A stretch of DNA of 64,000 nt from PALG01 sp964495885 (GTDB lineage: Bacteria > Bacteroidota > Bacteroidia > Flavobacteriales > Flavobacteriaceae), in NCBI GenBank assembly GCA_964495885.1, contig CAZBWO010000005.1, positions 127,409 through 191,408 of the forward strand. The letters are read 5' to 3'. Each line of letters begins with the position of its first letter. The first letter of the stretch is position 1. Made by a program: the position numbers and the translations under genes. The notes beneath the pieces are model-generated. The model had not been told where the DNA came from and searched no databases. It saw only the letters and a list, made by a program, of their open reading frames with translations. Below are positions 49,702-58,233 of the stretch, piece after piece.

Positions 49702-50124
49702 TTACAGAGTTATTTTCTCGCTTTTGTTTTGGAAAAGAGGCTCATACGCCCACCAGTTTTTGTACATGAGAAATGCATTTACCAGTAGCACCAAAATTGC
49801 AGGGCCAATGTTTGGTAGATTTACGAATAAGTGAAACGCAACCAAGTTTAATGAAATGGGAACTAACATGATAAGGGCAAATGAAACCCATTTTCGAATA
49901 ACCAATAACACTCCTATAATAACTTCAGTGAGGCCAACAAAGTGCATCAAATAGCCTTTGCCAGTTGGTGTTCCTCCAGAGAAACGTAGGGATTTAAAAA
50001 GATATTCTGCCTCTGGATAACCGGTAAAATCAAAGTCGGCGAGAAACCAAAAAAATTTGTTGAGGCCAAATGCAAGTAGCATGATGCCAAGGCCTATGGT
50101 AAGGATTGTTTGAAAAAGCTTCAT
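49702..50124 (-). CDS. DoxX-like membrane protein (copy 2)
   Basis: 140 residues from the ATG at 50124. The frame is open 15 codons further up without leader character. Four helices are visible, with LAFGLNKFFWFL, YLMHFVGLTEVIIGVLLVIRKW and LVPISLNLVAFHLFVNLPNIG. It aligns end to end with the copy at 46114-46497: both have KWV-FAL, PISLN and FHLF-N, then a terminal YK-W-AYEPLF-like end. The copies are therefore paralogues from a duplication around the cytochrome/FG-GAP genes. It is 61 bases downstream of the asd stop. Confidence 0.83.
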   Translation of the reverse strand: MKLFQTILTIGLGIMLLAFGLNKFFWFLADFDFTGYPEAEYLFKSLRFSGGTPTGKGYLMHFVGLTEVIIGVLLVIRKWVSFALIMLVPISLNLVAFHLFVNLPNIGPAILVLLVNAFLMYKNWWAYEPLFQNKSEKITL

Positions 50125-50185
50125 GAGAGTCGTCGTTAAAGTTATGTGCTTGTAGACGAACCTATTCATGTAACCTTACATATCC

Positions 50186-51181
50186 TCAAGATGGTAGCAG
50201 GTTGTTATTGTACAGGTATTCAGCAATTTGAATGGCATTGGTGGCTGCTCCTTTCCGAAGGTTATCACTCACAACCCACATATTTAAAGTATTGGGTTGT
50301 GTTTCATCTCGTCTAATACGCCCTACAAAAACCTCATCTTTTTGATGCGCATACATAGGCATGGGATACGTGTTGGTGGTTGGATTGTCTTGGACGGTTA
50401 CACCAGGAGTTTGGTGGAGTAACTGCCTTACTTCAGCAAGGTCAAAATCATTTTCAAATGCAACATTCACCGCTTCGCTATGCCCACCGGCTGTAGGAAT
50501 TCTAACAGCAGTTGCCGTGACCGAAAATGTTCGGTCATCCAATATCTTTTGGGGTTCCCGTGCCAGTTTCATTTCTTCTTTGGTATAACCGTTTTCTTCA
50601 AAGACATCACAATGTGGTAAAGCATTTTTATGAATAGGATAGGGATAGGCCATCTCCCCTTTTATGCCAGCAATTTCATTTTCCATTTGCTGTACTGCTT
50701 TACTACCCGTTCCTGAAACAGATTGATAGGTAGACACCACCACCCGCTTCATTCGGTATTTTTGATGTAGCGGATATAAAGCCATTACCAGCTGGATGGT
50801 AGAACAATTGGGGTTTGCAATGATTTTATCTTCTTTGGAGAGTATGGAAGCATTGATTTCGGGGACAATTAATTTTTTGCTTGGATCCATTCTCCAAGCC
50901 GAAGAATTATCAATAACCGTTGTTCCAATAGCGGCAAATTTTGGCGCCCACTTCAGGGAAGTACTTCCTCCGGCGGAAAAAATCGCAAGATCCGGTTTTT
51001 GGTCAATTGCTGCACTCATGGAAATGATGGGGTACGCATTACCTTTGAACGAAATAGTTTTGCCAACAGAGCGCTCTGAAGCGACCGGCAACAATTCCGA
51101 AACCGGGAAATTCCGCTCAGCCAATAACTGTAACATTACGTGGCCTACCATTCCTGTGGCCCCAACAACCGCTACTTTCAT
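50186..51181 (-). CDS. asd: Aspartate-semialdehyde dehydrogenase
   Basis: The 331-residue NADPH enzyme makes aspartate semialdehyde from aspartyl phosphate for lysine/diaminopimelate, threonine and methionine synthesis. The nucleotide-binding GATGMVGHVML is at the N-terminus, the catalytic C126 in NPNCSTIQLVMAL, and the substrate-binding His/Arg region includes VRIPTAGGHSEAVNV. It belongs to the usual bacterial Asd class by length. A -7 element, TATTTTTG, lies 20 bases upstream (51202-51209). Confidence 0.96.
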   Translation of the reverse strand: MKVAVVGATGMVGHVMLQLLAERNFPVSELLPVASERSVGKTISFKGNAYPIISMSAAIDQKPDLAIFSAGGSTSLKWAPKFAAIGTTVIDNSSAWRMDPSKKLIVPEINASILSKEDKIIANPNCSTIQLVMALYPLHQKYRMKRVVVSTYQSVSGTGSKAVQQMENEIAGIKGEMAYPYPIHKNALPHCDVFEENGYTKEEMKLAREPQKILDDRTFSVTATAVRIPTAGGHSEAVNVAFENDFDLAEVRQLLHQTPGVTVQDNPTTNTYPMPMYAHQKDEVFVGRIRRDETQPNTLNMWVVSDNLRKGAATNAIQIAEYLYNNNLLPS

Positions 51182-51201
51182 ATGTAAAAAGTTTAAGGAT
51201 T

Positions 51202-51209
51202 CAAAAATA
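51202..51209 (-). promoter_or_regulatory. -7 element of the asd promoter
   Basis: Reads TATTTTTG on the minus strand, perfect TAnnTTTG, 20 bases before the asd start codon. Confidence 0.6.
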
Positions 51210-51240
51210 GTTGAAAGAATTGGAAAACCTTTCAGAACTT

Positions 51241-51273
51241 AAAAAAAAGACCCCTCCAAAAAAGAGGGGTTTA
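51241..51273 (-). terminator. Intrinsic terminator after mscL
   Basis: ACCCCTC (51250-51256) and GAGGGGT (51264-51270) form a 7-base GC-rich stem. On the minus strand it is followed by a run of Ts (A-run at 51241-51248). It insulates the mscL transcript from the asd promoter. Confidence 0.85.
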
Positions 51274-51307
51274 GGGTTACAATGCAGTGTAGCGGTCTCT
51301 ACTTGTA

Positions 51308-51709
51308 TTATTTTTTAAGGGAATCCCTAATTTCCTTCAACAGGTCTAATTCAGATGGTCCTGGATCTGGAGCAGGCGCTTCCTCTTCTTTCTTTTTCAT
51401 TCTATTCACTCCTTTTACCACCATAAACATTACGAATGCTACAATGATAAAATCAATAACATTGGTTAGGAAAGTTCCGTATTCCAACCAAACTTCTCCA
51501 ACCATTTCACCGGCATCATTTAATGTTCCGTCTTGTAATTTATATCTCAAGTTTTTAAAATCTGAGTCAAAGATTAGACCTATTAATGGAGAAACGATTC
51601 CTCCTGTAAATGAAGCCACTACCTTGTTGAAAGCAGCACCCATTACAAAACCTACGGCAATATCTACCAAATTGCCTTTCATTGCAAATTCCTTGAATTC
51701 CTTAAGCAT
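51308..51709 (-). CDS. mscL: Large-conductance mechanosensitive channel
   Basis: 133 residues. The N-terminal amphipathic segment and first helix MLKEFKEFAMKGNLVDIAVG and FVMGAAFNKVVASF are diagnostic. The second helix is at about 75-97 (NVIDFIIVAFVMFMVVKGV), and a charged cytoplasmic bundle ends with LLKEIRDSLKK. The homopentameric channel releases solutes on osmotic downshock. It stands alone between alr and a terminator. The periplasmic loop is longer than in E. coli MscL. Confidence 0.96.
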   Translation of the reverse strand: MLKEFKEFAMKGNLVDIAVGFVMGAAFNKVVASFTGGIVSPLIGLIFDSDFKNLRYKLQDGTLNDAGEMVGEVWLEYGTFLTNVIDFIIVAFVMFMVVKGVNRMKKKEEEAPAPDPGPSELDLLKEIRDSLKK

Positions 51710-51790
51710 GATTCGATTAGTTTTTATGTTAATAAGTAACTAATTTACACAAAAAAACATTTGGATTGTTAATTTTTTAGAATTAGGGTG

Positions 51791-52912
51791 TTATTTTCGG
51801 CAAGTAACCCTTTTTATTCGTTGAGAAAGTGCAGTAAGCAGCTCGTAAGAAATGGTTCCTACTTTTTTTGCCCAGTCTTCTGCGTTATGGTCCTTTCCAA
51901 TTACAATTACTTCATCTCCTTCCTCGCAGGGGATATTCGTAATATCTACCATAAGCATATCCATACAGACGTTTCCAATAATGGGGGCCTTCTTCCCGTG
52001 AATTAAGACCCAGCCATTTCCATTTCCATATTGTCTTGAAATTCCATCGGCATGGCCAAGCGGCAGTGTTGCTGTTTGGGTTGGCTTTGTTACCTCATGG
52101 GCCCTGTTATATCCAACGGTATCCCCGGGTTTAAGGGAATGAATTTGGGAAATGACTGTTTTCAAGGTGGCAACGGGCCGCAGTTGTTGATCTACTTTTG
52201 CATTATTCCCGTAACCATAGAGTCCAATACCGGTGCGTACCATTTCAAATTGGGCTTCTGGATAATTAATGATTGTAGAGGTATTGCTTTGATGCCGAAT
52301 TACAGGATAGCCAAGCTTTTCAATAAAATCTGAAGCAATTTTTTTAAAATTTTTAATTTGCTGAAGGGTGAATTCTCTTTCCGAAAGGTCCTCACTTGCT
52401 GCTAAATGTGAAAAAACCGATTTCACTTTCAGCGTATTTGAAGCAGTACAAGTTTCTGCTACCAATGCCATTTCAGCAGCAGTGAAACCAAGCCTGTTTA
52501 ATCCGGTATTTATTTTGATATGGATAGGATAGTTCTGTTGTTTTTTTTCCGAAGCTATTTTCAAAAAACCGTCTAGTATTCGTGTGCTGTAAATAGCAGG
52601 TTCCAAACAATTATCAATGAGCTCTTCAAAATGATGGGGAAGAGGATGCAATACAAGTATTGGGGATTTCACACCGTTTTCCCTTAGGCTAACCCCTTCT
52701 TTTACATAAGCGACAGCAAAATAATTGACCCCCAGTTTTTCAAGCTCTTTAGCAACCTCGGCAGCATCGCTTCCATAGCCAAACGCTTTTACCACAGCCA
52801 TCATTTTGGTGTAAGGGTTTAGGTGCGATTTTAAAAAGGCATAGTTGTGCGCTAGGGCATTGAGGTCTATTTCAAGGATAGTTTCTTCGGTATGGGATGT
52901 CAAGGGACACAT
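51791..52912 (-). CDS. alr: Alanine racemase
   Basis: The 373-residue PLP enzyme makes D-alanine for peptidoglycan. The PLP Lys is K42 in MMAVVKAFGYGSDA, in a TIM-barrel domain. The second catalytic Tyr is in the C-terminal beta domain in DTVGYNRAHEV (about 263-267), and NVCMDMLMVDIT is also conserved. The N-terminal residues MCPLTSHTEETILEIDLNALAHNY follow the standard pattern, with an extra 10 residues before the fold. It starts 1 base after the tdk stop, so tdk and alr are in an operon. Confidence 0.95.
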   Translation of the reverse strand: MCPLTSHTEETILEIDLNALAHNYAFLKSHLNPYTKMMAVVKAFGYGSDAAEVAKELEKLGVNYFAVAYVKEGVSLRENGVKSPILVLHPLPHHFEELIDNCLEPAIYSTRILDGFLKIASEKKQQNYPIHIKINTGLNRLGFTAAEMALVAETCTASNTLKVKSVFSHLAASEDLSEREFTLQQIKNFKKIASDFIEKLGYPVIRHQSNTSTIINYPEAQFEMVRTGIGLYGYGNNAKVDQQLRPVATLKTVISQIHSLKPGDTVGYNRAHEVTKPTQTATLPLGHADGISRQYGNGNGWVLIHGKKAPIIGNVCMDMLMVDITNIPCEEGDEVIVIGKDHNAEDWAKKVGTISYELLTALSQRIKRVTCRK

Positions 52913-52913
52913 A

Positions 52914-53552
52914 TCAAGCTTGCTTTTTTCCTGGAAGTTCTTCAGGATCCTTTACTTCCATTTTTTTCAGCTTTTCGCGTAGCGTGGCTTTGTAATAGGC
53001 TGCCCTGCTCAAAGGCTCATATTCTTCATTTTCCCCCAATAAAACCAAGTCATCACTTTGCGCTTTTCTAAAACTATAGTGTGCTAAGTTCCCTGTTCTA
53101 GTACAAACGGCGTGTACTTTTGTAACGTACTCTGCGGTAGCCATCAATGCGGGCATGGGTCCAAAGGGGTTTCCTTTAAAATCCATGTCAAGTCCGGCAA
53201 CAATGACCCTCATTCCTTGGTTGGCAAGATCATTACATACCTTTACAATCTCATCGTCAAAAAATTGAGCTTCATCAATACCAATCACATCACACCCATC
53301 TGCTAGAATAGGAATATTTGCTGCAGCGGGTACAGGAGTGGATCTAATCTCGTTGCTATCGTGAGAGACCACTTTATCTTCGTCATACCGAACATCTAAC
53401 GCCGGTTTGAAGATTTCTACCTTTTGTCTCGCAAACTGCGCCCGTTTCAGACGACGGATCAATTCTTCGGTTTTTCCCGAAAACATAGACCCGCAGATTA
53501 CTTCAATCCACCCGAATTGCTCTTTTTGGTTTACTGTATTTTCGAGAAACAT
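52914..53552 (-). CDS. tdk: Thymidine kinase (class II), zinc-site cysteines mostly lost
   Basis: The 212-residue salvage enzyme phosphorylates thymidine. The P-loop GSMFSGKTEELIRRL (about 22-36) and the Walker B-like VIGIDEAQFFDDE (about 90-102) are intact, as is the lasso-region phrase YEPLSRAAYYKAT. Typical type II TKs bind a structural zinc through two CxxC pairs. Here the first is CTRT (only one Cys) and the second is SRAA, so three of four ligands are absent. The C-terminal basic tail (KKMEVKDPEELPGKKQA) is lineage-specific. The gene is the first of a tdk-alr operon. Confidence 0.95.
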   Translation of the reverse strand: MFLENTVNQKEQFGWIEVICGSMFSGKTEELIRRLKRAQFARQKVEIFKPALDVRYDEDKVVSHDSNEIRSTPVPAAANIPILADGCDVIGIDEAQFFDDEIVKVCNDLANQGMRVIVAGLDMDFKGNPFGPMPALMATAEYVTKVHAVCTRTGNLAHYSFRKAQSDDLVLLGENEEYEPLSRAAYYKATLREKLKKMEVKDPEELPGKKQA

Positions 53553-53653
53553 ACGTTAGGTTTAGAATAAAACGGAATCTTTTGACGTTTCGGTTAAGGA
53601 TGCGTAAATTTAACAAAACAAAAAAATAGCACCGTAGGATAAATGCAAAAGTT

Positions 53654-54421
53654 ATGAAAAAGAAACTTGAAAGCAGATTACAGCAACTGGCAGGGCAAAT
53701 ACTTTCCGAAGCATCTTCCAAAAATACTACTCAATTAAAGGAAATAGCGCGCGAATTATATGACAACCTTTTGGTGCTGGAATATCTTGAAAAGCAAATG
53801 GGCGGACAGTTTCTGGATGAATCCCTAGATTCTAAAAGTTACCGGGAACACAATTGGTTTAAAGACCCCGAACCTTTGCCAGAGCCCGAAAACAAAGAAG
53901 AACTTATTGAGCCTGCCATAGAAAAAATTAAAGATATTGTCGCACAGATGCCAACCGGATCTGAAGAAATAGATCAGTTATTGGAAGAGGTCCTTCCCAA
54001 GAGGAAAGTGATGAAAAACGATTTGGAAGAGTTTGCATCACACTACAAGGATACTCCCGTTTTTGAGCGAAAAGAAACAACGGTGAAACCAACAACATCA
54101 ACTTCGCTGGAAACGGAAAGTATTTCCGAAGAAAAAGCCACGCTTAATACACAAGGGGAAAAAGTAAAGTCATTGAATGATCGTATTTCCAAAGGATTTA
54201 GCATAGGGCTTAATGACCGATTGGCCTTTGTGAAGCATCTTTTTGATGATAATGAGGATGATTTTAAACGGGTGATGTCGCAACTCAACACCATGGAATC
54301 ACATGAAGAAGCATTGCACTTTATTAAAACCAAGGTAAAGCCAGATTATAACTATTGGTTACAGAAGGATAAGTTTGCTGAACGTTTTATGGCCGTAATA
54401 GAAAAGAAATTTGAATCCTAA
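53654..54421 (+). CDS. Conserved flavobacterial protein of unknown function
   Basis: 255 residues, soluble, very acidic in the middle. Three parts can be seen: a helical N-terminus (about 1-50, LESRLQQLAGQILSE), a low-complexity linker rich in Glu, Pro, Thr and Ser (about 60-165), and a conserved-looking helical C-terminus (about 172-255, LNDRISKGFSIGLNDRLAFV, then FKRVMSQLNTMESHEEALHFI, and KDKFAERFMAVIEKKF). I recognise no catalytic motif. The layout suggests an adaptor or scaffold. Its stop codon directly abuts the rsmI start, so the two are co-translated. Confidence 0.75.
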   Translation: MKKKLESRLQQLAGQILSEASSKNTTQLKEIARELYDNLLVLEYLEKQMGGQFLDESLDSKSYREHNWFKDPEPLPEPENKEELIEPAIEKIKDIVAQMPTGSEEIDQLLEEVLPKRKVMKNDLEEFASHYKDTPVFERKETTVKPTTSTSLETESISEEKATLNTQGEKVKSLNDRISKGFSIGLNDRLAFVKHLFDDNEDDFKRVMSQLNTMESHEEALHFIKTKVKPDYNYWLQKDKFAERFMAVIEKKFES

Positions 54422-55096
54422 ATGGCCAAACTTTATTTAGTGCCCACTCCCATCGGAAACCTAAAGGATATGACTTTTAGGGCCGTGGAAATTTTACAGG
54501 AAGTAGACTTGATCCTTGCAGAAGATACCCGTACCAGTGGTAAACTGCTTAACCACTTTGAAATTAATACCCCCATGCACTCCCACCATATGCACAATGA
54601 GCATAAAACGGTGGAGGGAATTGTACAAAAGATTCAAGCGGGAACAAACGTTGCTTTAATAAGTGATGCAGGAACGCCAGCAATTAGCGACCCTGGGTTT
54701 TTGTTAACCCGTGCTTGTGTAGACGCTGGGGTTGAGGTGGAATGTCTTCCGGGTCCTACTGCTTTTGTGCCAGCATTGGTCAATAGCGGATTACCCAACG
54801 ACCGTTTTGTTTTTGAAGGATTTTTACCTGTAAAGAAAGGCAGGCAAACCCGTTTGATTGCACTTACCGAAGAAACCCGGACGATGGTCTTTTATGAATC
54901 TCCCCATAAATTGGTGAAAACACTTACCCAGTTTCAGGAGTATTTTGGAGACAACCGAAAGATTTCAGTTTCGCGGGAACTCACAAAAGTATACGAAGAG
55001 ACCGTTAGGGGGACCATTGCAGAAGTCCTTCAGTATTTTTCAGAAAAACCACCAAAAGGAGAGTTAGTGATTGTGATGGAAGGAAAGAAAGGCTAA
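54422..55096 (+). CDS. rsmI: 16S rRNA 2'-O-ribose methyltransferase RsmI
   Basis: The 224-residue SAM enzyme methylates C1402 of 16S rRNA at the ribose. Family signatures are LYLVPTPIGNLKDMTFRA, LAEDTRTSGKLL, ALISDAGTPAISDPGFLL, CLPGPTAFVPALVNSGLP and FVFEGFLPVKKGRQ, then YESPHKLV. It belongs to the SPOUT-unrelated tetrapyrrole methylase (class III) fold. The length is slightly below the E. coli protein, lacking the small C-terminal region. It is immediately downstream of the unknown 255-residue gene and shares its stop with the convergent gene. Confidence 0.96.
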   Translation: MAKLYLVPTPIGNLKDMTFRAVEILQEVDLILAEDTRTSGKLLNHFEINTPMHSHHMHNEHKTVEGIVQKIQAGTNVALISDAGTPAISDPGFLLTRACVDAGVEVECLPGPTAFVPALVNSGLPNDRFVFEGFLPVKKGRQTRLIALTEETRTMVFYESPHKLVKTLTQFQEYFGDNRKISVSRELTKVYEETVRGTIAEVLQYFSEKPPKGELVIVMEGKKG

Positions 55097-55683
55097 ACAT
55101 GCTTTCCTTTATTCCAGCCATGTTTTCCCAAATACTTTTGGCCACTTTCTACCGCACCTGTTTCAATGGAGGTTCCCATGCTGTCATTCCATCTATTAAG
55201 ATATCCAAACAAGGAAATGACGCCCAGCATTTCTACAATTTCGCCTTCATCCCAATGTTCATGAAGCCGTTTTTGAATGGTGGCATCTACTGCATTGGGG
55301 ACTTGACTTGCGGCTAGGGAAAAGTCTAATGCGGCACGTTCGGCCTCGCTAAAGGCGGGGTGGGTTTGGTATTCCCAGATATTGTCTAGTTTTTCCTGTT
55401 CGGCACCGTAGCGTTCTGCCGCACGAATGGCATGTGCTTGGCAATAACGGCAACCTGTTGCATTACTACTTACCCAAGCAATCATTCGCTTGAGGGCAGA
55501 AGTGACCCTTCCTTCATTGGCCATTACTGCTTTGTTGAGGTTGATAAACGCCTTGCTAATGGCAGGACGTCGTTGCATGGTTAATACACTATTGGGACAG
55601 AAGCCAAGGGTTTCGTTGAAAAATTTGGCGAGTTCCTTGGTTTCCAAATCGTGTTCAGGGGAAAGGGGAGGGACTAAGGGCAT
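55093..55683 (-). CDS. Carboxymuconolactone decarboxylase/AhpD-like protein
   Basis: 196 residues, alpha-helical. The CxxC active site with downstream His is C78-C81-H84 in CRYCQAHAIRAAERYG, the signature of peroxidase-related (uncharacterised peroxidase-like) members of the CMD superfamily. The later part (LDNIWEYQTHPAFSEAERAALDFSLA) is also typical. AhpD homologues use the Cys pair to reduce peroxidase partners. No AhpC gene is adjacent. It is convergent with rsmI (overlap of 4 bases at 55093-55096) and divergent from recJ. Confidence 0.9.
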   Translation of the reverse strand: MPLVPPLSPEHDLETKELAKFFNETLGFCPNSVLTMQRRPAISKAFINLNKAVMANEGRVTSALKRMIAWVSSNATGCRYCQAHAIRAAERYGAEQEKLDNIWEYQTHPAFSEAERAALDFSLAASQVPNAVDATIQKRLHEHWDEGEIVEMLGVISLFGYLNRWNDSMGTSIETGAVESGQKYLGKHGWNKGKHV

Positions 55684-55764
55684 AGTTTAAAATTTAGAAT
55701 GCCACTAAAGATACTATGATTTTTGTACCTTTACCAAGCAACTTCCCACAAGGTATTTTTACAC

Positions 55765-57456
55765 ATGCGCTGGACCCTTTTACCGAAACCGGAAAAAGAC
55801 AATATTCATCAATTATCACAAGCTTTAGGAGTTCCTCCCATCATCGCTCAATTATTGTGGCAGCGGGGAATAGAGAACTTCAAAGACGCCAAAGCCTTTT
55901 TTAGGCCAAGCCTGGAAGATTTGCACGACCCTTTTCTAATGAGGGACATGGATAAAGCGGTGACCCGTATTGAAAGGGCGATTCAAAATAACGAAAATAT
56001 CCTTATCTATGGCGATTATGATGTTGATGGCACTACAGCCGTAGCACTGGTTTCTTCCTATCTTACATCATACTATCCCAACGTAGCGACCTATATTCCA
56101 GATCGTTATGATGAAGGGTATGGTGTTTCGTTTAAAGGAATTGATTTTGCTTCAGACAATGATTTTAGTTTAATTATTGCACTGGATTGTGGTATCAAAG
56201 CCATTGATAAAGTGGCCTATGCTTCGGAAAAAAATATCGATTTTATTATCTGTGACCACCACCGTCCCGGACCCGAAATTCCTTCCGCAGTAGCAGTGCT
56301 GGACCCTAAGCGGGAAGATTGCGAATACCCATACAAAGAACTCTGTGGATGCGGAGTGGGTTTTAAACTCATTCAGGCATTGGCGCAACAACGGGGGCAG
56401 CCCCTAGAAGAACTTGTACTGTATTTAGATTTGGTAGCCACGGCCATTGGAGCAGATATTGTCCCCATTACGGGGGAAAACCGGATTTTAGCGTATTACG
56501 GACTTCAAGTGATGAATGCCCATCCAAGGGTGGGTTTTCAAGCGCTATTGGAACAAGTAAAAAAGAAAACCCTCACAATTACAGATGTGGTCTTTATCAT
56601 AGCTCCAAGAATCAATGCTGCAGGAAGGATGAAACACGGAAACTATGCGGTGCGGCTTTTAACCGAAACCAATCTGGAAGAAGCAAAACACCGTGCTTCC
56701 GAAATAGAAGTCTTCAATACAGAGCGTCGGGAGGCAGATCAAACAATTACAGAAGAGGCCTTGTCGCAAATTCTCGCGAACGATGAAGAAAATAAAAAGA
56801 CTACAGTGGTTTATGATCCTTCGTGGCACAAAGGAGTGATTGGAATTGTGGCCTCCAGGTTAACCGAAACGTATTACCGCCCAACGGTTGTTTTTACCAA
56901 AAGCGGGGAGAAGTTGGCGGCCTCAGCACGATCAGTGCGGGGGTTTGATGTCTATGAAGCATTGGAAGGCTGCGTGGAATATATTGAACAGTTTGGAGGA
57001 CATAAATACGCCGCGGGATTGACCCTTTTGGAGGAGAATCTGGGAGGTTTTAAGAATGCTTTCGAAAAAGTCGTTGCTGAAACGATTGACGTAAAATTAT
57101 TAACTCCAGAGCTGAAAATCGATGCCGAGCTAGCCTTCACGGAGATTACTCCTAAATTTTACCGCATCCTGAAACAATTTGCTCCATTTGGTCCAGGAAA
57201 TATGCATCCTGTTTTTATGACACAGGGAGTGGTAGATACAGGAGGCGGAAGATTAGTTGGGAAAGATCAAAGTCATTTGCGGTTGGAACTTCGGCAGGGG
57301 GATTCCCAACTCTTTACAGGAATTGGATTTGGATTGGCCGAAAAAGAAAAAATTGCCCGAGGAAACCGACCGTTCAAAGTGGCGTATACCATTGATGAAA
57401 ATGAATGGCAGGGACGAGTTAGTCTTCAGCTGAAAATTAAGGATCTTAAGGAGTAA
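55765..57456 (+). CDS. recJ: Single-stranded-DNA-specific exonuclease RecJ
   Basis: 563 residues from MRWTLLPKPEKDNIHQL. The 14-codon upstream extension reaches into the promoter area. The DHH nuclease motifs are visible: IYGDYDVDGTTAVALV (motif I), ALDCG, ICDHHRPGPEIP (motif III, DHH) and the C-terminal DHHA1 motif GGHKYAAGLTL. The OB-fold region follows (about 460-560). RecJ degrades 5' ssDNA ends in RecF-pathway recombination, mismatch and base-excision repair. The 3' end overlaps lpxH by 11 bases tail to tail. Confidence 0.96.
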   Translation: MRWTLLPKPEKDNIHQLSQALGVPPIIAQLLWQRGIENFKDAKAFFRPSLEDLHDPFLMRDMDKAVTRIERAIQNNENILIYGDYDVDGTTAVALVSSYLTSYYPNVATYIPDRYDEGYGVSFKGIDFASDNDFSLIIALDCGIKAIDKVAYASEKNIDFIICDHHRPGPEIPSAVAVLDPKREDCEYPYKELCGCGVGFKLIQALAQQRGQPLEELVLYLDLVATAIGADIVPITGENRILAYYGLQVMNAHPRVGFQALLEQVKKKTLTITDVVFIIAPRINAAGRMKHGNYAVRLLTETNLEEAKHRASEIEVFNTERREADQTITEEALSQILANDEENKKTTVVYDPSWHKGVIGIVASRLTETYYRPTVVFTKSGEKLAASARSVRGFDVYEALEGCVEYIEQFGGHKYAAGLTLLEENLGGFKNAFEKVVAETIDVKLLTPELKIDAELAFTEITPKFYRILKQFAPFGPGNMHPVFMTQGVVDTGGGRLVGKDQSHLRLELRQGDSQLFTGIGFGLAEKEKIARGNRPFKVAYTIDENEWQGRVSLQLKIKDLKE

Positions 57457-58204
57457 AGGTCTTGAGTTGAAATGTCTCCCCATCAAAAACCCCATACGTG
57501 AAATGGGTAATCCAATCACCTAAATTAAAATAGGTTGAACCCTCCCCAATTTGAATTTCCATAGGAAGGTGGCGGTGCCCGAAAATAAAATAATCGTAGT
57601 GCTTTTCTGCTAATTTGCGTTTCGAATACAGGGCAAGCCATTCTTTTTCCTCCCCTAAAAACTGTCGGTCTTCATCTCCAGAAATCAGCTTGTTTTTTAC
57701 CGAAAGATATTGGGCCAGTTTCATGCCCCAATCTGGATGGAGCCATCGGTACAACCACTTTGAAAACGGATTGATAAACACTTTTTTCATCCGTTTATAT
57801 CCTTTGTCACCAGGCCCTTTTCCATCTCCATGGCCTATTAGGAAGGTTTTGTTGTTAAAGGTAAACTCCTTTACATCCCGATAAATGGGGATGTTTAGCT
57901 CCTTTTCAAAATAATCACGCATCCACAAATCGTGATTACCCACAAAAAAGTGGATTGGAATCCCGCGATCTGAAATTTCGGCAAGTTTTCCCAACACCCT
58001 AACGAATCCCTTCGGAACCACGGTTTTATATTCAAACCAAAAGTCAAACAAATCGCCCAATAAGAAAATAGCGGCGGCATCTTTTTGAACCTCATCCAGC
58101 CAAGCCACAAATTTTTGTTCCCTGGGAAAACTAGCTTCACGGGTAGGTGCCCCTAAGTGATTGTCACTTGAAAAATAAATTTTCTTTCCTTCCGGAATTT
58201 GCAT
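57446..58204 (-). CDS. lpxH: UDP-2,3-diacylglucosamine diphosphatase LpxH
   Basis: The 252-residue calcineurin-like metallophosphatase hydrolyses UDP-2,3-diacylglucosamine to lipid X in lipid A synthesis. The metal motifs are in order: FSSDNHLG (D14, H16), GDLFDFWF (about 46-53), GNHDLWM (about 88), GHGDGKG (about 120) and FGHRHLP (about 210). The length is typical. The start codon is only 4 bases after a perfect TATCTTTG -7 element (58209-58216). lpxH and recJ overlap at their 3' ends. Confidence 0.94.
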   Translation of the reverse strand: MQIPEGKKIYFSSDNHLGAPTREASFPREQKFVAWLDEVQKDAAAIFLLGDLFDFWFEYKTVVPKGFVRVLGKLAEISDRGIPIHFFVGNHDLWMRDYFEKELNIPIYRDVKEFTFNNKTFLIGHGDGKGPGDKGYKRMKKVFINPFSKWLYRWLHPDWGMKLAQYLSVKNKLISGDEDRQFLGEEKEWLALYSKRKLAEKHYDYFIFGHRHLPMEIQIGEGSTYFNLGDWITHFTYGVFDGETFQLKTFTP

Positions 58205-58208
58205 GGTT

Positions 58209-58216
58209 CAAAGATA
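58209..58216 (-). promoter_or_regulatory. -7 element of the lpxH promoter, almost touching the start codon
   Basis: Reads TATCTTTG on the minus strand, perfect TAnnTTTG, 4 bases from the lpxH ATG. Confidence 0.65.
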
Positions 58217-58233
58217 GCTAAAAAGAAGATGCC

